Assembly: GCA_009602735.1 (NCBI GenBank) | Contig: WELA01001485.1 | Location: 150,150-214,149, forward strand | DNA length: 64,000 nt | Reading direction: 5' to 3' | Source of the DNA: Mesotaenium endlicherianum | Lineage: Eukaryota > Streptophyta > Zygnematophyceae > Zygnematales > Mesotaeniaceae | Shown here: piece by piece, positions 8,624 to 18,262 of the stretch | Position numbering within the stretch: position 1 is the stretch's first letter | How the letters are laid out: every line of letters starts with the position of its first letter | The notes under the pieces: generated by a model | What the model was told of the DNA's origin: nothing | What the model saw: the letters and a program-made list of their open reading frames with translations, nothing else | Databases searched by the model: none | Made by a program: the position numbers and the translations under genes

Positions 8624-11600
8624 TTAACTGAATAAGTATTCCACGTCTTCTTTGGTAAGACTCTTCACAAAGCCCTCATCGTCTGTAATGAGTTCGCGGG
8701 CAAGGCTTCGTTTCCGCTCCTGTAGTTTGAGTATTTTGTCTTCCACCGTATCGGTGCATATCATCCTGTAAGCGAAAATATTTTTCGTTTGACCAATGCG
8801 GTGTGTACGATCTATCGCTTGTTGCTCCACAGCCGGATTCCACCAGGGGTCAACAATGTAAACATAATCTGCCGCAGTGAGGTTCAGACCTACACCTCCC
8901 GCTTTCAGCGAGATCAGGAAAACACGGCAGTTCTCATCATTCTGGAATCGCTGGATGGCTTTTTCGCGTTCGGCTACTGTACTGCTTCCGTCGAAATATT
9001 CGTAATCAACGCCCAGCTCTTCCAGCTTTTGTTTGATCAGTGCCAGCATGCCCAAAAACTGCGAGAATACCAGCGCTTTGTGGTTACTGATGTTTTCAGT
9101 GATCTCCCGGCCAATCTCTTCGAGTTTTACCGAAACATTGGGGTATCGTTCTTCTTCTTTCATGATGGCCGGACTATCACAGATCTGCCTGAGCCTCATC
9201 AATCCCTGCAAAATGGTGAGCTGCGATTTTTGTATGCCCTGGTTTTCCACCACACCCAATATCTTATCGCGATAATCGTTCCGGTAAGCATCGTAGATCC
9301 TTCGCTGCTCTTCTCCCATTTCACAGAACAGTACCATTTCCTGCTTTTCGGGCAGGTCTTTGGCCACCTGTTCTTTTGTACGGCGCAGGATGAATGGATA
9401 CAGTAGTTTGCGCAAATGCTCTTTCTGTTCTTTTTCTCCGAACTTGTCAATCGGGATGGAGAACTCCTGCTTGAAAAATTCTACACTACCCAGCATGCCC
9501 GGGTTGAGGAAATTCATCTGGGCATAAATATCGAATGTATTGTTTTGCAAGGGCGTACCACTCAGGCAAAGCCGGTTCCTGGCTTTCAGCAGGCCCGCAG
9601 CCTTGGTTACCTTACTGCCGGGGTTTTTGATAGCCTGGCTCTCATCGAGTATCACGTAATCGAACGGAACTTCCACAAATTGCTTGATATCACTTCGTAA
9701 AGTACCGTAGGTAGTGATCAGCACATCCACGCCGTTCATCATCAACTTCTCTTTGGACCTCCCACCACCGTGATGGATGTTGTAACTAAGACTGGGCGTG
9801 AACTTGGTGATCTCGTTTTGCCAGTTGTACATAAGTGTAGTCGGACAAACTACCAGCGCCTTGATGTGTTCATTTTCTTCTTTGAGATGATGCAGGAAAC
9901 TCAATGCCTGTATGGTTTTACCCAAACCCATATCGTCTGCCAGTATACCACCCCATTGTACTTCGCGCAGGTAGTTGAGCCATTGGAAACCGCTTTCCTG
10001 GTAAGGGCGTAAAATGGATTTCAGGTGTGCAGGGGCTGGTATCTCTTTGATGGAATGATTGTCTTTGATCCGTTCATATTTCTCTTCCAGTTGAAAAGAG
10101 AGTTCCTCTTCGTCACGCTCCAGGTATAATTCTTCTATTACGCTGAAATGGTATTTACTCAGCTTCATAGTTCCTGTCTTTCCTTCACCTACACGGAACA
10201 GCAACGAATATTTTTTGATCCATTCTTCCGGAAGGATGCCCAGCGTGCCATCATCCAGTTGCACAAACTGCTGTTTGTTGGCCAGGGCCTTTTTCACGTC
10301 GTCTACCGTTACCTTCTGCTCTCCGAACTGTATCTGCACTTTGGCATCAAACCAGTCGGTGTTGCTGCTGATGAATATTTTGGTAGATGGCTTGGCGGTA
10401 TTGAAACGAAATTTCTTCAAGGCCTCAAAACCGTATACCGGGATATTCATTTCATTGGCCGCATCCACAAACAGGAAGAACCAATTGTTCTTGAGTACTT
10501 CGGAACCTTTCAGCGCCAGCACATCTCCCTCAACCGGTTTTACAAAATGAGAATGCAGCGATTCCACTTTCTGCACAAATTCCCTTTCAGCATCCAGGTT
10601 GCGCTGTATCACAAGCAGTTTATCTGCTACCGGCAGAATGATCTTTTCTTTATCGGTACTGCGTACATCATATCCCTTATATGTAAACACCGGTTGAAAC
10701 AAAAGATAATCCCCCTTCTCTTTCAGCACCACTTTCACATCCGGCTTAATATCCTTGACTTCTTCTTTTTGTACATTACTAAAATGCACATTGTATTCTT
10801 TCGAAAGCGGCAGCACGAATTGCTGTAACTGCACGGCCCAGTCTTCTGCGGCAATGGTCATCTTGCCTGAAGGCAGAAATTTTTCCAGCACAATGATGTC
10901 TTCCGTGCGATTCCAGGTGAAAAACTGGTTGTGGTATTGAAAAAGCAATGCAGATCCGCATTCATTTTCGGCGATATTGAGGTTAGCCAGCGGCAGCTTT
11001 ATCCTGCAATCGATCACATACTGGTGATTGCTGTAGTTTACTTCGAACTCCGGACTGATAAACGGCAACGTCAACTCAGCCTGCTGCATATTAGCCGTTG
11101 TAAAGGTTTTCCCGGATGACAGGTAGAATACAAAAGCGTTACCCGTCAGATCGGTAAACAGCTTTTTTATTTTGGGATGGAGGTATTCATTGATGAGGTG
11201 ACGGGTCTCTTCCGGTAACTCATCGTCGTGTTGCTGTATGATGTTTTCCCAAATGCCACTGAATGGTGAATTCCGGTTAAGGTACCGGTTGATCTCTCCC
11301 GGCAATAATTTACGCAGCTGTTGCAGCAGTATTTTGTCTTCTTCATTAAATACTTCCGTGTTGATGTATTTGCCCAGGTCGAGTTTTACTGCCTTGCCTG
11401 TATAGCCCGTTCCAGCCTCATCTGCTTCGCCCTGTACCGCATCCAGTTGAAGATAGGGGTACTGGTGTTCGTTGGAATTGATTACAATCCCCAGTTTCAG
11501 CAATTGCTTTTCTGTCTCTTCTTCGTCTTCTGCAATATCTGGTACTGTTTCTTCTATTTTTTTTGGCTGCACAGTCGCCGGCTGGTTCAATGATACTTTT

Positions 11601-12385
11601 TTGATGGAAGCATTCAGTACACGCAGGAAAGGCTTCCCATCTGTATAAGTGAATTCAAATTTTCCATCCAGGTCATCTTCCAGCGAATAGCCGTAGAGCG
11701 CCAGCAGCTTGTTTTTCTCTTTATCCCAGTTACGGATGCTGTCGAAATAATTGGGGCCATAATTGTGCAGGAGCTGCAACAGCACGATGCATTTGTGCAC
11801 GCAGAGCGGATGTGCCTGGTCGGTGTGACAGGTACAACTCGTATCAAAATTCCGTTCTTCGTTTTTCTGGATAACCACCCTGAAATTTTCGCCCTCGTAT
11901 TCCAGCTCGGCCACCACCCTTTCATCTTTTGCTTCGAGGAGATTGGACCTGCTGCTGCGCAACAGGTTCTCAGCGGCGTCGAAGCTGGCGGGAGATGTGA
12001 GCATACGAATCAGCTTCAGATCAAGCTGTTTCATTTTCACTACCGTATGCTTCTGGTCATAAGAAGATTCCCTGTCGCCCAATAAGTTTTTATCCAACAA
12101 GTCCTGCAGGTAAAAAAGAGCGGCTGCTTTGTGACGGCAGATTTCCGAGAGGTTATACGGACAGGAGCAACGCAGCGAAAGGGTTTTAGCGTCTTTGAAC
12201 TGGTTGATATGTACTTTATAAAAAGTAGTGTATCCGTCATCTTTCACCCGGAAAACCACATTGGCCATCAGGTCGTCGTATTCCACCAATTCCACATTGC
12301 CGAGCGCATGGATCTTTTTGCCCCTCCGGATCACTTCTTCGGTGCCACTGTTATAGATATGTTTGACCAGGTACGGTAAAGCCAT
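8624..12385 (-). CDS. SWIM zinc-finger SNF2-family helicase
   Basis: Large SNF2/Swi2 ATPase (1253 aa), a DNA translocase expected in DNA repair or transcription-associated remodelling. Two SWIM-type CxC...CxH clusters precede the motor: C73/C75/C83/H85 and C184/C186/C195/H197. The C-terminal third is the motor, with Walker A DDMGLGKTIQ, Walker B ILDESQAIKN, motif III LCLSGTPLQN and helicase C with SLKAGGVGLNLTAADYV and DRTHRIGQ. Middle region about 270-780 is family-specific. Monocistronic; a TACTTTTG -7 element at 12418-12425 lies 32 nt before the ATG. Target unknown. Confidence 0.93.
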   Translation of the reverse strand: MALPYLVKHIYNSGTEEVIRRGKKIHALGNVELVEYDDLMANVVFRVKDDGYTTFYKVHINQFKDAKTLSLRCSCPYNLSEICRHKAAALFYLQDLLDKNLLGDRESSYDQKHTVVKMKQLDLKLIRMLTSPASFDAAENLLRSSRSNLLEAKDERVVAELEYEGENFRVVIQKNEERNFDTSCTCHTDQAHPLCVHKCIVLLQLLHNYGPNYFDSIRNWDKEKNKLLALYGYSLEDDLDGKFEFTYTDGKPFLRVLNASIKKVSLNQPATVQPKKIEETVPDIAEDEEETEKQLLKLGIVINSNEHQYPYLQLDAVQGEADEAGTGYTGKAVKLDLGKYINTEVFNEEDKILLQQLRKLLPGEINRYLNRNSPFSGIWENIIQQHDDELPEETRHLINEYLHPKIKKLFTDLTGNAFVFYLSSGKTFTTANMQQAELTLPFISPEFEVNYSNHQYVIDCRIKLPLANLNIAENECGSALLFQYHNQFFTWNRTEDIIVLEKFLPSGKMTIAAEDWAVQLQQFVLPLSKEYNVHFSNVQKEEVKDIKPDVKVVLKEKGDYLLFQPVFTYKGYDVRSTDKEKIILPVADKLLVIQRNLDAEREFVQKVESLHSHFVKPVEGDVLALKGSEVLKNNWFFLFVDAANEMNIPVYGFEALKKFRFNTAKPSTKIFISSNTDWFDAKVQIQFGEQKVTVDDVKKALANKQQFVQLDDGTLGILPEEWIKKYSLLFRVGEGKTGTMKLSKYHFSVIEELYLERDEEELSFQLEEKYERIKDNHSIKEIPAPAHLKSILRPYQESGFQWLNYLREVQWGGILADDMGLGKTIQALSFLHHLKEENEHIKALVVCPTTLMYNWQNEITKFTPSLSYNIHHGGGRSKEKLMMNGVDVLITTYGTLRSDIKQFVEVPFDYVILDESQAIKNPGSKVTKAAGLLKARNRLCLSGTPLQNNTFDIYAQMNFLNPGMLGSVEFFKQEFSIPIDKFGEKEQKEHLRKLLYPFILRRTKEQVAKDLPEKQEMVLFCEMGEEQRRIYDAYRNDYRDKILGVVENQGIQKSQLTILQGLMRLRQICDSPAIMKEEERYPNVSVKLEEIGREITENISNHKALVFSQFLGMLALIKQKLEELGVDYEYFDGSSTVAEREKAIQRFQNDENCRVFLISLKAGGVGLNLTAADYVYIVDPWWNPAVEQQAIDRTHRIGQTKNIFAYRMICTDTVEDKILKLQERKRSLARELITDDEGFVKSLTKEDVEYLFS

Positions 12386-12417
12386 GTTTTGCCAGGAATT
12401 AGGGTTTGGGCAATTTG

Positions 12418-12425
12418 CAAAAGTA
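12418..12425 (-). promoter_or_regulatory. -7 promoter element of SNF2 helicase gene
   Basis: TACTTTTG on the minus strand is an exact TAnnTTTG match 32 nt before the start codon, giving an ordinary leader. No clear -33 TTTG is seen. Confidence 0.45.
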
Positions 12426-12481
12426 AAGGAAAGCGCGGCAGTTACCGAAAACTAAAGGGAAGAATGTGGATGAAATGTTTG

Positions 12482-13225
12482 TTAAGATCCCCCGGCCGGG
12501 TCTGTAAGGCTTATGAGGTCCCCATTACGGTAAACGGGCAAAACATTGGCCTGATCGGCCGTTACGCAGTATTCCAGGTCGGCTTCCAGTCCGTAAGCAG
12601 CCAGCCTATGCCAGTGGGTAGTTTTACGTATGAACTGTTTGATATCGTTTTTGTGCAGGCGGTACATATCTTCCGCCATCAGGCTGCTGTCGCAATGGAT
12701 GGCAAAATGGTCTCTGATCCTTTCAATGACTGCGCCTGCAAAAAGGGCGTCTTCCAGGTTGAAGCGGTCTTTCCAGGCAGAGCAGCCCAATACCACATTC
12801 TTATTTTGCGCCACCAGGTGGTCGCACACGGCAGAGAGGTTGGGAAAAGATCCTGTGATAACCTCAGATGCACCATTATTCAGCGCCATGTGTAAAAGCC
12901 TGGTACCATTGGTGGTAGTAAGTACCAGTGTTTTTCCTGCGATGAAAGAACGCGGGTATTCGGCCGGAGAATTACCATGTGCCAAACCTTCAATCACTTT
13001 ACCATCACGCTCTCCGGCTGTAATGCCGCCCGTGGTCTTGCCTATCTGGATGCATTTATCCACGCTGTCAACGGGAATCACACGCGTAGCGCCATTATAC
13101 AAGGCGGTAGCAATGGTGGATGTGGCGCGGAAAACATCAATGACTACCACAATACTGTTTGAAATATCATAGATATCCAGCAAACGGGGAGATACAACGG
13201 TAAATAAACTGGGTTTTGGATTCAT
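12482..13225 (-). CDS. comB: 2-phosphosulfolactate phosphatase family protein (ComB)
   Basis: ComB-fold Mg-dependent phosphatase; the characterised archaeal member dephosphorylates 2-phosphosulfolactate in coenzyme M synthesis. I use the ATG at 13223-13225 (247 aa); an in-frame TTG three codons earlier lies inside a promoter-like sequence. Diagnostic blocks are DVFRATSTI (Asp30), TTTNGTR and AWKDRFNLEDALFAGAV. No other coenzyme M or sulfonate gene is nearby, so the substrate here is not known; sulfolactate for sulfonolipid or sulfonate metabolism is a guess. Monocistronic, between SNF2 and ssb. Confidence 0.88.
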   Translation of the reverse strand: MNPKPSLFTVVSPRLLDIYDISNSIVVVIDVFRATSTIATALYNGATRVIPVDSVDKCIQIGKTTGGITAGERDGKVIEGLAHGNSPAEYPRSFIAGKTLVLTTTNGTRLLHMALNNGASEVITGSFPNLSAVCDHLVAQNKNVVLGCSAWKDRFNLEDALFAGAVIERIRDHFAIHCDSSLMAEDMYRLHKNDIKQFIRKTTHWHRLAAYGLEADLEYCVTADQANVLPVYRNGDLISLTDPAGGS

Positions 13226-13231
13226 AGGTTG

Positions 13232-13239
13232 CAAAGATA
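13232..13239 (-). promoter_or_regulatory. -7 promoter element abutting comB start
   Basis: TATCTTTG on the minus strand, an exact consensus, ends 6 nt before the ATG at 13225. A CAAA (TTTG on the minus strand) at 13254-13257 gives only 14-nt spacing. This suggests a leaderless or near-leaderless comB mRNA. Confidence 0.5.
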
Positions 13240-13500
13240 AAGTTCAGGAAGAACAAAGAGCCAGCCTGGAAAGGCCGGCCTTGCACAAAAAGAACCGAGT
13301 CACAAAAGATGCTGTTTGCTGGATCATGCGGGGGGAACATAGAAACAACATCCATCCGGACAACAAAAACAGCCTGGCACCTTTGTCATTTGACACTCAC
13401 ACGCTAACCGGCTTCAATCGATGCAGGCAGACTGCGTTCTTTTGTGCAACCAAACACAAAGAACAGCTGCAGGGAACCTGAGCCGCAGTATTGAGCAATG

Positions 13501-13854
13501 CTATTGCTGCAGTTCAGGAAGTTTTTTCCCCAGTATCAGTAACTCATTGATCTGTATTTCGGTTATATATTGTTTATCGCCTTTTTTATCTGTATACTGG
13601 CGATTGACCATCTTGCCTTCAAGCGCAATTTCACTTCCTTTGAACAGGTATTTTTCAGCAATATCGGCCAGCTTGTTCCAGGCTATGGCCCGGTGCCATT
13701 GGGTATCGGACACTTTTTCCCCGTTTACATCACGGTAATGTTCATTGGTGGCCACACGCAGGTGTGCCGCTTTCTTTCCAGAATCGAATTGTTTAATTTC
13801 AGGGTCCTGGCCAAGATGGCCGATCAATTGTACCCTGTTCCTGATCGTGTACAT
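13501..13854 (-). CDS. ssb: Single-stranded DNA-binding protein, short form
   Basis: OB-fold ssDNA-binding protein. I start at the ATG at 13852-13854 (MYTIRNRVQLIGHLG), giving 117 aa; the 14 upstream codons are not family-like. The core contains the expected GHLGQDPE, DTQWHRAIAW and KGSEIALEGKM segments. Unlike housekeeping SSBs it stops at GKKLPELQQ with no linker and no acidic DDxPF tip, the part that recruits partner proteins. It is probably a secondary SSB paralogue, with the main copy elsewhere. No operon partner. Confidence 0.88.
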   Translation of the reverse strand: MYTIRNRVQLIGHLGQDPEIKQFDSGKKAAHLRVATNEHYRDVNGEKVSDTQWHRAIAWNKLADIAEKYLFKGSEIALEGKMVNRQYTDKKGDKQYITEIQINELLILGKKLPELQQ

Positions 13855-13972
13855 AAGCAACAGTTTTACTTTGATGATGAATCGATGAACGGTCATTCAC
13901 CGTACCGAATCCGAATGCATCACAAAGTTTAACTGTTCCGGTCTTTTTAAAAACCGTACTAATACGCAATTA

Positions 13973-15055
13973 TTAGAAAGGAATTTTAACCACCCTTGCT
14001 TTTACAGGTGTATTACGTATGTCGATGAAGATTTCGCTGTCAAGCCCGGCATGGTCAACAGTTACATAACCCAATCCTACCGCTTTGTTCAGTGAAGGCG
14101 CCTGCGTACCGCTGGTCACTTTTCCGATCGCATTGCCTGATGCATCCTTGATCAGGTAATCGTGGCGCGGGATGCCTCTTTCGATCATTTCAAAACCTAC
14201 CAGCTTCCGTTTAACACCTTCCGCTTTTTGTTTTTCCAGTATTTTTTTTGCTGTGAAATCCTTGCTGAACTTGGTAATCCATGCGAGCCCGCCTTCCAGT
14301 GGAGAAGTGGTATCATCGATATCGTTTCCATAAAGGCAATAACCCATTTCCAACCGAAGGGTGTCCCTTGCTCCCAATCCAATCGGCTTCAACCCTTGTG
14401 GCGTACCAATCTCAAAAATGGCTTCCCAGATTTTATCTGCTGCGCCGTTGCTGTCTTCAAAATAAATTTCTACACCGCCCGCTCCCGTATAACCAGTGGC
14501 ACTTACCAGCACATTATCTACACCCGCAAATTTTCCTTTGGCAAACGTGTAATATTTCAGGTTCATGATGTCCATATCGGTAAGCGGTTGCAACATCTTT
14601 GTGGCGTTCGGGCCCTGTATGGCCAGCAGACAAGTCTTATCGCTGATGTTGTGCATTTCCACATTCCGGGTATTGTGCTTCGATATCCAGTTCCAGTCTT
14701 TTTCTATATTGGAGGCATTCACCACCAGCATATATGTTTTGTTCTCTTCGATACAATAGACAATGAGGTCATCTACAATACCTCCCTGTTCATTGGGCAG
14801 GCAGCTATACTGGGCTTTTCCGTTGGTGAGTTTGGAAGCATCGTTCGAAGTAACGCGCTGGATGAGATCGAGTGCATCCGGGCCTTTCAGTATGAACTCT
14901 CCCATGTGACTTACATCAAAAACACCAGCATTTTTGCGAACAGCTGCATGTTCATCATTGATACCGCTGTAACTGATGGGCATATTGTATCCTGCAAAAG
15001 GGGCCATTTTTGCGCCCAACGCCATGTGTTTCTGAGTAAACGGAGTATTTTTCAT
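13973..15055 (-). CDS. gcvT: Glycine cleavage system T protein (aminomethyltransferase)
   Basis: Transfers the methylene group from the aminomethyl-lipoyl H protein to tetrahydrofolate, releasing ammonia. 360 aa, normal length. Folate-binding GcvT fold with [22 protein letters not shown] and [28 protein letters not shown] at about 15078-15085 (minus) gives a 5' leader of roughly 20 nt. The H protein gene gcvH is about 14.7 kb away in this window (28716), so the system is dispersed here. Confidence 0.95.
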   Translation of the reverse strand: MKNTPFTQKHMALGAKMAPFAGYNMPISYSGINDEHAAVRKNAGVFDVSHMGEFILKGPDALDLIQRVTSNDASKLTNGKAQYSCLPNEQGGIVDDLIVYCIEENKTYMLVVNASNIEKDWNWISKHNTRNVEMHNISDKTCLLAIQGPNATKMLQPLTDMDIMNLKYYTFAKGKFAGVDNVLVSATGYTGAGGVEIYFEDSNGAADKIWEAIFEIGTPQGLKPIGLGARDTLRLEMGYCLYGNDIDDTTSPLEGGLAWITKFSKDFTAKKILEKQKAEGVKRKLVGFEMIERGIPRHDYLIKDASGNAIGKVTSGTQAPSLNKAVGLGYVTVDHAGLDSEIFIDIRNTPVKARVVKIPF

Positions 15056-15136
15056 GCTTTTTTACTTTGCCGAGCAAAAATAGGTGAAGCAAGGGGGGCG
15101 TAAAAATAAAAAAACAATGTGTTACATTGTTTTCAA

Positions 15137-15475
15137 TCAGTCTGCCGATAGTGTTGCTTTGATGCCTTCCCCCAATCGCTTTATTCTCAGGTAGGCGTCC
15201 TCGTCATTCTCCTTTTTATCGAACCTGATTTGCAGTTTACCCGGATTCGTCCTTATCTGAAAAATTGCCCGGTCCTGGGGAGCTATGTTCGCATCTATAT
15301 AATGCTGGATCCGTTTTGTTTTCTGTTTATTGTAATGCGCCGATAATTCGTACCTGTCGTCTGAGTCTTGTATCGTAATACTTGTATTCGAATTGTCGAA
15401 TGAAAATAAACAACCGGAAAGGGTAAAGACCGTAAGCATCAATCCCACGAAAATGACTGTAGTTATTTTTTTCAT
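15137..15475 (-). CDS. Small lipoprotein, unknown function
   Basis: 112 aa. N-terminal signal MKKITTVIFVGLMLTVFTL followed by a lipobox LSGC (Cys22), so predicted to be lipid-anchored in the envelope. The mature part is short, charged and rich in polar residues (KENDEDAYLRIKRLGEG), with no family I recognise. It sits downstream of the PspC gene but is separated from it by a likely terminator, so it probably has its own promoter. Confidence 0.65.
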   Translation of the reverse strand: MKKITTVIFVGLMLTVFTLSGCLFSFDNSNTSITIQDSDDRYELSAHYNKQKTKRIQHYIDANIAPQDRAIFQIRTNPGKLQIRFDKKENDEDAYLRIKRLGEGIKATLSAD

Positions 15476-15501
15476 ATTGATTGTTTTATTTCGCGATTCT
15501 T

Positions 15502-15544
15502 AAAAAAGGGAAGAACCCCGTTCTGAGAACAAAGCAGGGTTCTT
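15502..15544 (-). terminator. Probable terminator of PadR-PspC operon
   Basis: On the minus strand an 8-bp stem AAGAACCC/GGGTTCTT (15537-15544 with 15511-15518) is followed after CCC by six T (15502-15507). The loop contains a second small GTTC/GAAC hairpin. It lies 24 nt beyond the PspC stop codon. Confidence 0.6.
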
Positions 15545-15567
15545 TTCTTTCCCAACTTCAACCGATT

Positions 15568-17790
15568 TTATAGTACCATTTGCATCATCACCAATCTTGC
15601 ATTATCGAATGTGATGTCCATCTTTTCTTCTTTTTTCTCGGCATGCACCGCAGGCATCACAGCATTGGGCTGGGGTGCTTCTTCGTAAGTGGTGGCTTTC
15701 TGATAATGATAGCGGGTAGTATCTACGGGTTTGTCCAGTTCTTTTTTCAGCTCTTCCGCCTCTTTTTGTTTTTTATCATATTCTTTCTTCAGTTCTTCTT
15801 TGCTCTTCTTGTATTGCTCTACTGCATTGTTCTCATCATCATCATTATTATTGTTGTCGCGCGCATCTTCTTCCTTGTGTACCCTTTCCAGTCCGCCTGC
15901 CCTCATAATGTATTCCACATTGCTGTCCCAGTTCTGGTAATCGTTCCAATCGTCGCCCCAGTCGCCGTCATTGACATGGAACCAGCTTAGCCTGTTCGCC
16001 ACTCTCCTGTCGATCATGATCCGCTTGCCTACCGGCACCTGTACGGTTACTTCTACACGCTGGTTGCGGAATTTGGTTCCTGAATGCAGGGAGAATCCCC
16101 GATCGAGCCAGATGGTACTGTCTTCCTGGTTGATCCCATAGTTGATGCCTCTTACATTTTCCATGGCGCTGCCGGCATCTTTTCCGCTGCTGTACTTGGT
16201 AGCGGAGATATGGTAAACAGAATCCTTACTTTTTAAGATGCGAAGCCTTACATTATTAAGGAAAAGGCTGTCATCGCTCACACTCATCACACCATCTATT
16301 TTACCCAGCCATCCGCCAATCACTTTCACTTTGCTGTCGGGCACATTGATGATCAGTTTTCCCGTACCCGGCTGAACAATGGAGTATTCTTGCTTATCCC
16401 TGGCGCTTGCATCGAAATTGCGTGCAATAGAAACGGCCAGCATGATGCCGCAGAATAATCCAATGAACCACAGTCCGGCGAAAGTGAAACCAAGAAACTT
16501 GTTGCCCGATTTAACACCCATGATCCTACGCACGATCCATATAATGAAAGCAACTACCGGCACGCCCAGGAACAGCAACAGTGTTGCCCATGCAAGGAAG
16601 TTTTGTGTTACGCCTTCCAGGAAGAAATCTTTCAGGGGGAATACACCTATCCCTGCCACCAGAAACGCCAGGAGCGTAACCAGTAAGGCAAAAGCCAGTA
16701 TACCTGCCAGGAAAAGAAAGAATGCTTTGAAGATAATGGCTATGGCATTGCCCAGCCGGCTACCGCCTCTTCTGCCGATCTTTGCTGCTTCACTGCTGAA
16801 CTGTTGCCCCTTCTGGCTGATGGTTTGTCCGAATTCTTGTCCGAATTGTTGCGCACGCTCTTTCACTTCACCACCCCATTTCTCAGCGCGGCTTTTAAAC
16901 CCCTCCAAGTCTTCCTGTATCGTATTCTTAATGGTATTGAGGTCTACTTTTTCGCCACGCATCTCCAGTTTATCCGATGCACTTTTGGCTTCCGGTATCA
17001 CTGCCCAGAGTATGGCATAGGTGATGAAAAGTGTACCGCCAAAAGATCCGAAGACGATGCCCGGGAACGGATTATAGTCGAACCAGAAAGCATGCCTGAA
17101 TATGGAAGTAAATATGCCTACTACCAGCGGCAGTACAAAGATCAGTCGGGGTACCCATACGGCTATGTCGAAATAAGCAGCCAACCCACTCGCCACGCCT
17201 GCAATCACTTTTTCATCTGGATTGCGATAGAGACGCTTGGTGCTTGTAGCATTTTCAAGCCTTTTGGAAGGCAGTATGATCCATAAAAGTATGTATAACA
17301 AAATACCGGTTCCGGCGCCGAAAGTGATGAGGGCAAATACCAGGCGCACGATCGTAGGATCAACGCGCAGGTAGTTGGCCAGGCCGCTACAAACACCGCC
17401 CAGCATTTTATCGCTTTCATCGCGGTAAAGACGGCCTCTCGGCGCTTCACCGGCTCCTTCATAAAATGTTCTGCTTTGCTGCTGCTGTTTGGTCTCTTCG
17501 CCTAATTGAGTCTGTACCTTGCTTTCGTCTCCTTCAAAGTCTTCCGGGCGGCCCATGCTCTTAATGATGCCATCTACATCTTCATCTGTGATGCAGGTGC
17601 TTCCTTTTTTAAGGCTGTCGCCAAACAGTTCTGCAATACGCCCTTCGATATCATTGATGATCTCGTCGCGCCCCTCCTCGTTGGCAAAGAACTTGCGCAA
17701 GCTTTCAACATACTGTTTGAGCATGTCGTAGGCCGATTCCTCGATGGGAATCACCCTGCCCTGGAAGTTTATATTGATTACCTTTTTCAT
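15568..17790 (-). CDS. Double PspC-domain membrane protein
   Basis: 740-aa envelope-stress-type membrane protein. An N-terminal regulatory-like segment (residues 1-110) precedes two PspC domains, about 120-175 (DKMLGGVCSGLANYLRVDP) and 185-270 (DEKVIAGVASGLAAYFDI), each with the usual hydrophobic pair. Further membrane segments lie at about 350-385, 395-420 and 430-460. The C-terminal part is a predicted beta-rich extracytoplasmic domain followed by a long Lys/Glu coiled coil (EELKKEYDKKQKEAEELKKEL). It follows padR by 21 nt in one operon; PadR-PspC pairing is common in Bacteroidota and suggests membrane-stress control. Exact function unknown. Confidence 0.85.
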   Translation of the reverse strand: MKKVININFQGRVIPIEESAYDMLKQYVESLRKFFANEEGRDEIINDIEGRIAELFGDSLKKGSTCITDEDVDGIIKSMGRPEDFEGDESKVQTQLGEETKQQQQSRTFYEGAGEAPRGRLYRDESDKMLGGVCSGLANYLRVDPTIVRLVFALITFGAGTGILLYILLWIILPSKRLENATSTKRLYRNPDEKVIAGVASGLAAYFDIAVWVPRLIFVLPLVVGIFTSIFRHAFWFDYNPFPGIVFGSFGGTLFITYAILWAVIPEAKSASDKLEMRGEKVDLNTIKNTIQEDLEGFKSRAEKWGGEVKERAQQFGQEFGQTISQKGQQFSSEAAKIGRRGGSRLGNAIAIIFKAFFLFLAGILAFALLVTLLAFLVAGIGVFPLKDFFLEGVTQNFLAWATLLLFLGVPVVAFIIWIVRRIMGVKSGNKFLGFTFAGLWFIGLFCGIMLAVSIARNFDASARDKQEYSIVQPGTGKLIINVPDSKVKVIGGWLGKIDGVMSVSDDSLFLNNVRLRILKSKDSVYHISATKYSSGKDAGSAMENVRGINYGINQEDSTIWLDRGFSLHSGTKFRNQRVEVTVQVPVGKRIMIDRRVANRLSWFHVNDGDWGDDWNDYQNWDSNVEYIMRAGGLERVHKEEDARDNNNNDDDENNAVEQYKKSKEELKKEYDKKQKEAEELKKELDKPVDTTRYHYQKATTYEEAPQPNAVMPAVHAEKKEEKMDITFDNARLVMMQMVL

Positions 17791-17811
17791 TTTCTGTTCT
17801 GGTTTTGTTGG

Positions 17812-18177
17812 TTAAGGTTGGGATGGGTTGGGTTCGGATGTTGGATCTATGGCGGATTGCGTCAAAGTATGTACGGCGTCGGCCAGCTCCTGCCAGGTTC
17901 TTTCCAGTTCGCCATAGAACTCAAGACCTTTGTCTGTCATCACGAAATATTTCCGGGGTGGGCCGCTGTTGCTTTCTACCCAGCGGTAGGTTAACAAGCC
18001 TGCATTTTTCAATCGTGTGAGCAACGGGTACAAAGTGCCTTCCAGTATGTGCAGGTTGGCAGTCTTCATGCGATCCACAATATCGCTGGGGTATACTTCG
18101 CCCTGGCGTATGATGGACAAAATGCAAAACTCCAATACCCCCTTTCGCATCTGACTCTGTGTGTTCTGAATATCCAT
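17812..18177 (-). CDS. PadR-family transcriptional regulator
   Basis: 121-aa winged-helix repressor of the PadR family: MRKGVLEFCILSIIRQGEVYPSDI, then LEGTLYPLLTRLKNAGLL as recognition helix and KYFVMTDKG wing. Acts in the cytoplasm, probably on its own operon: the 63-aa gene, padR and pspC run in the same direction behind one promoter that overlaps a perfect 10-bp inverted repeat (18522-18546). The short C-terminal domain (ELERTWQELADAVHTL) is the usual dimerisation helix. Effector unknown. Confidence 0.92.
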   Translation of the reverse strand: MDIQNTQSQMRKGVLEFCILSIIRQGEVYPSDIVDRMKTANLHILEGTLYPLLTRLKNAGLLTYRWVESNSGPPRKYFVMTDKGLEFYGELERTWQELADAVHTLTQSAIDPTSEPNPSQP

Positions 18178-18262
18178 ATCCGGAGTTTTTGGATCTTCCG
18201 TCCCGCACCTGGTTTTGCGCGGGATGGGAGATCGTTGTTATGAAATGAGATTGGTTTGCTGC

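Noticed and set aside
13945-13965. CGGTCTTTTTAAAAACCG palindrome as gcvT terminator
   Set aside because: Pairing leaves no usable loop and no G+C-rich stem; not a convincing intrinsic terminator.
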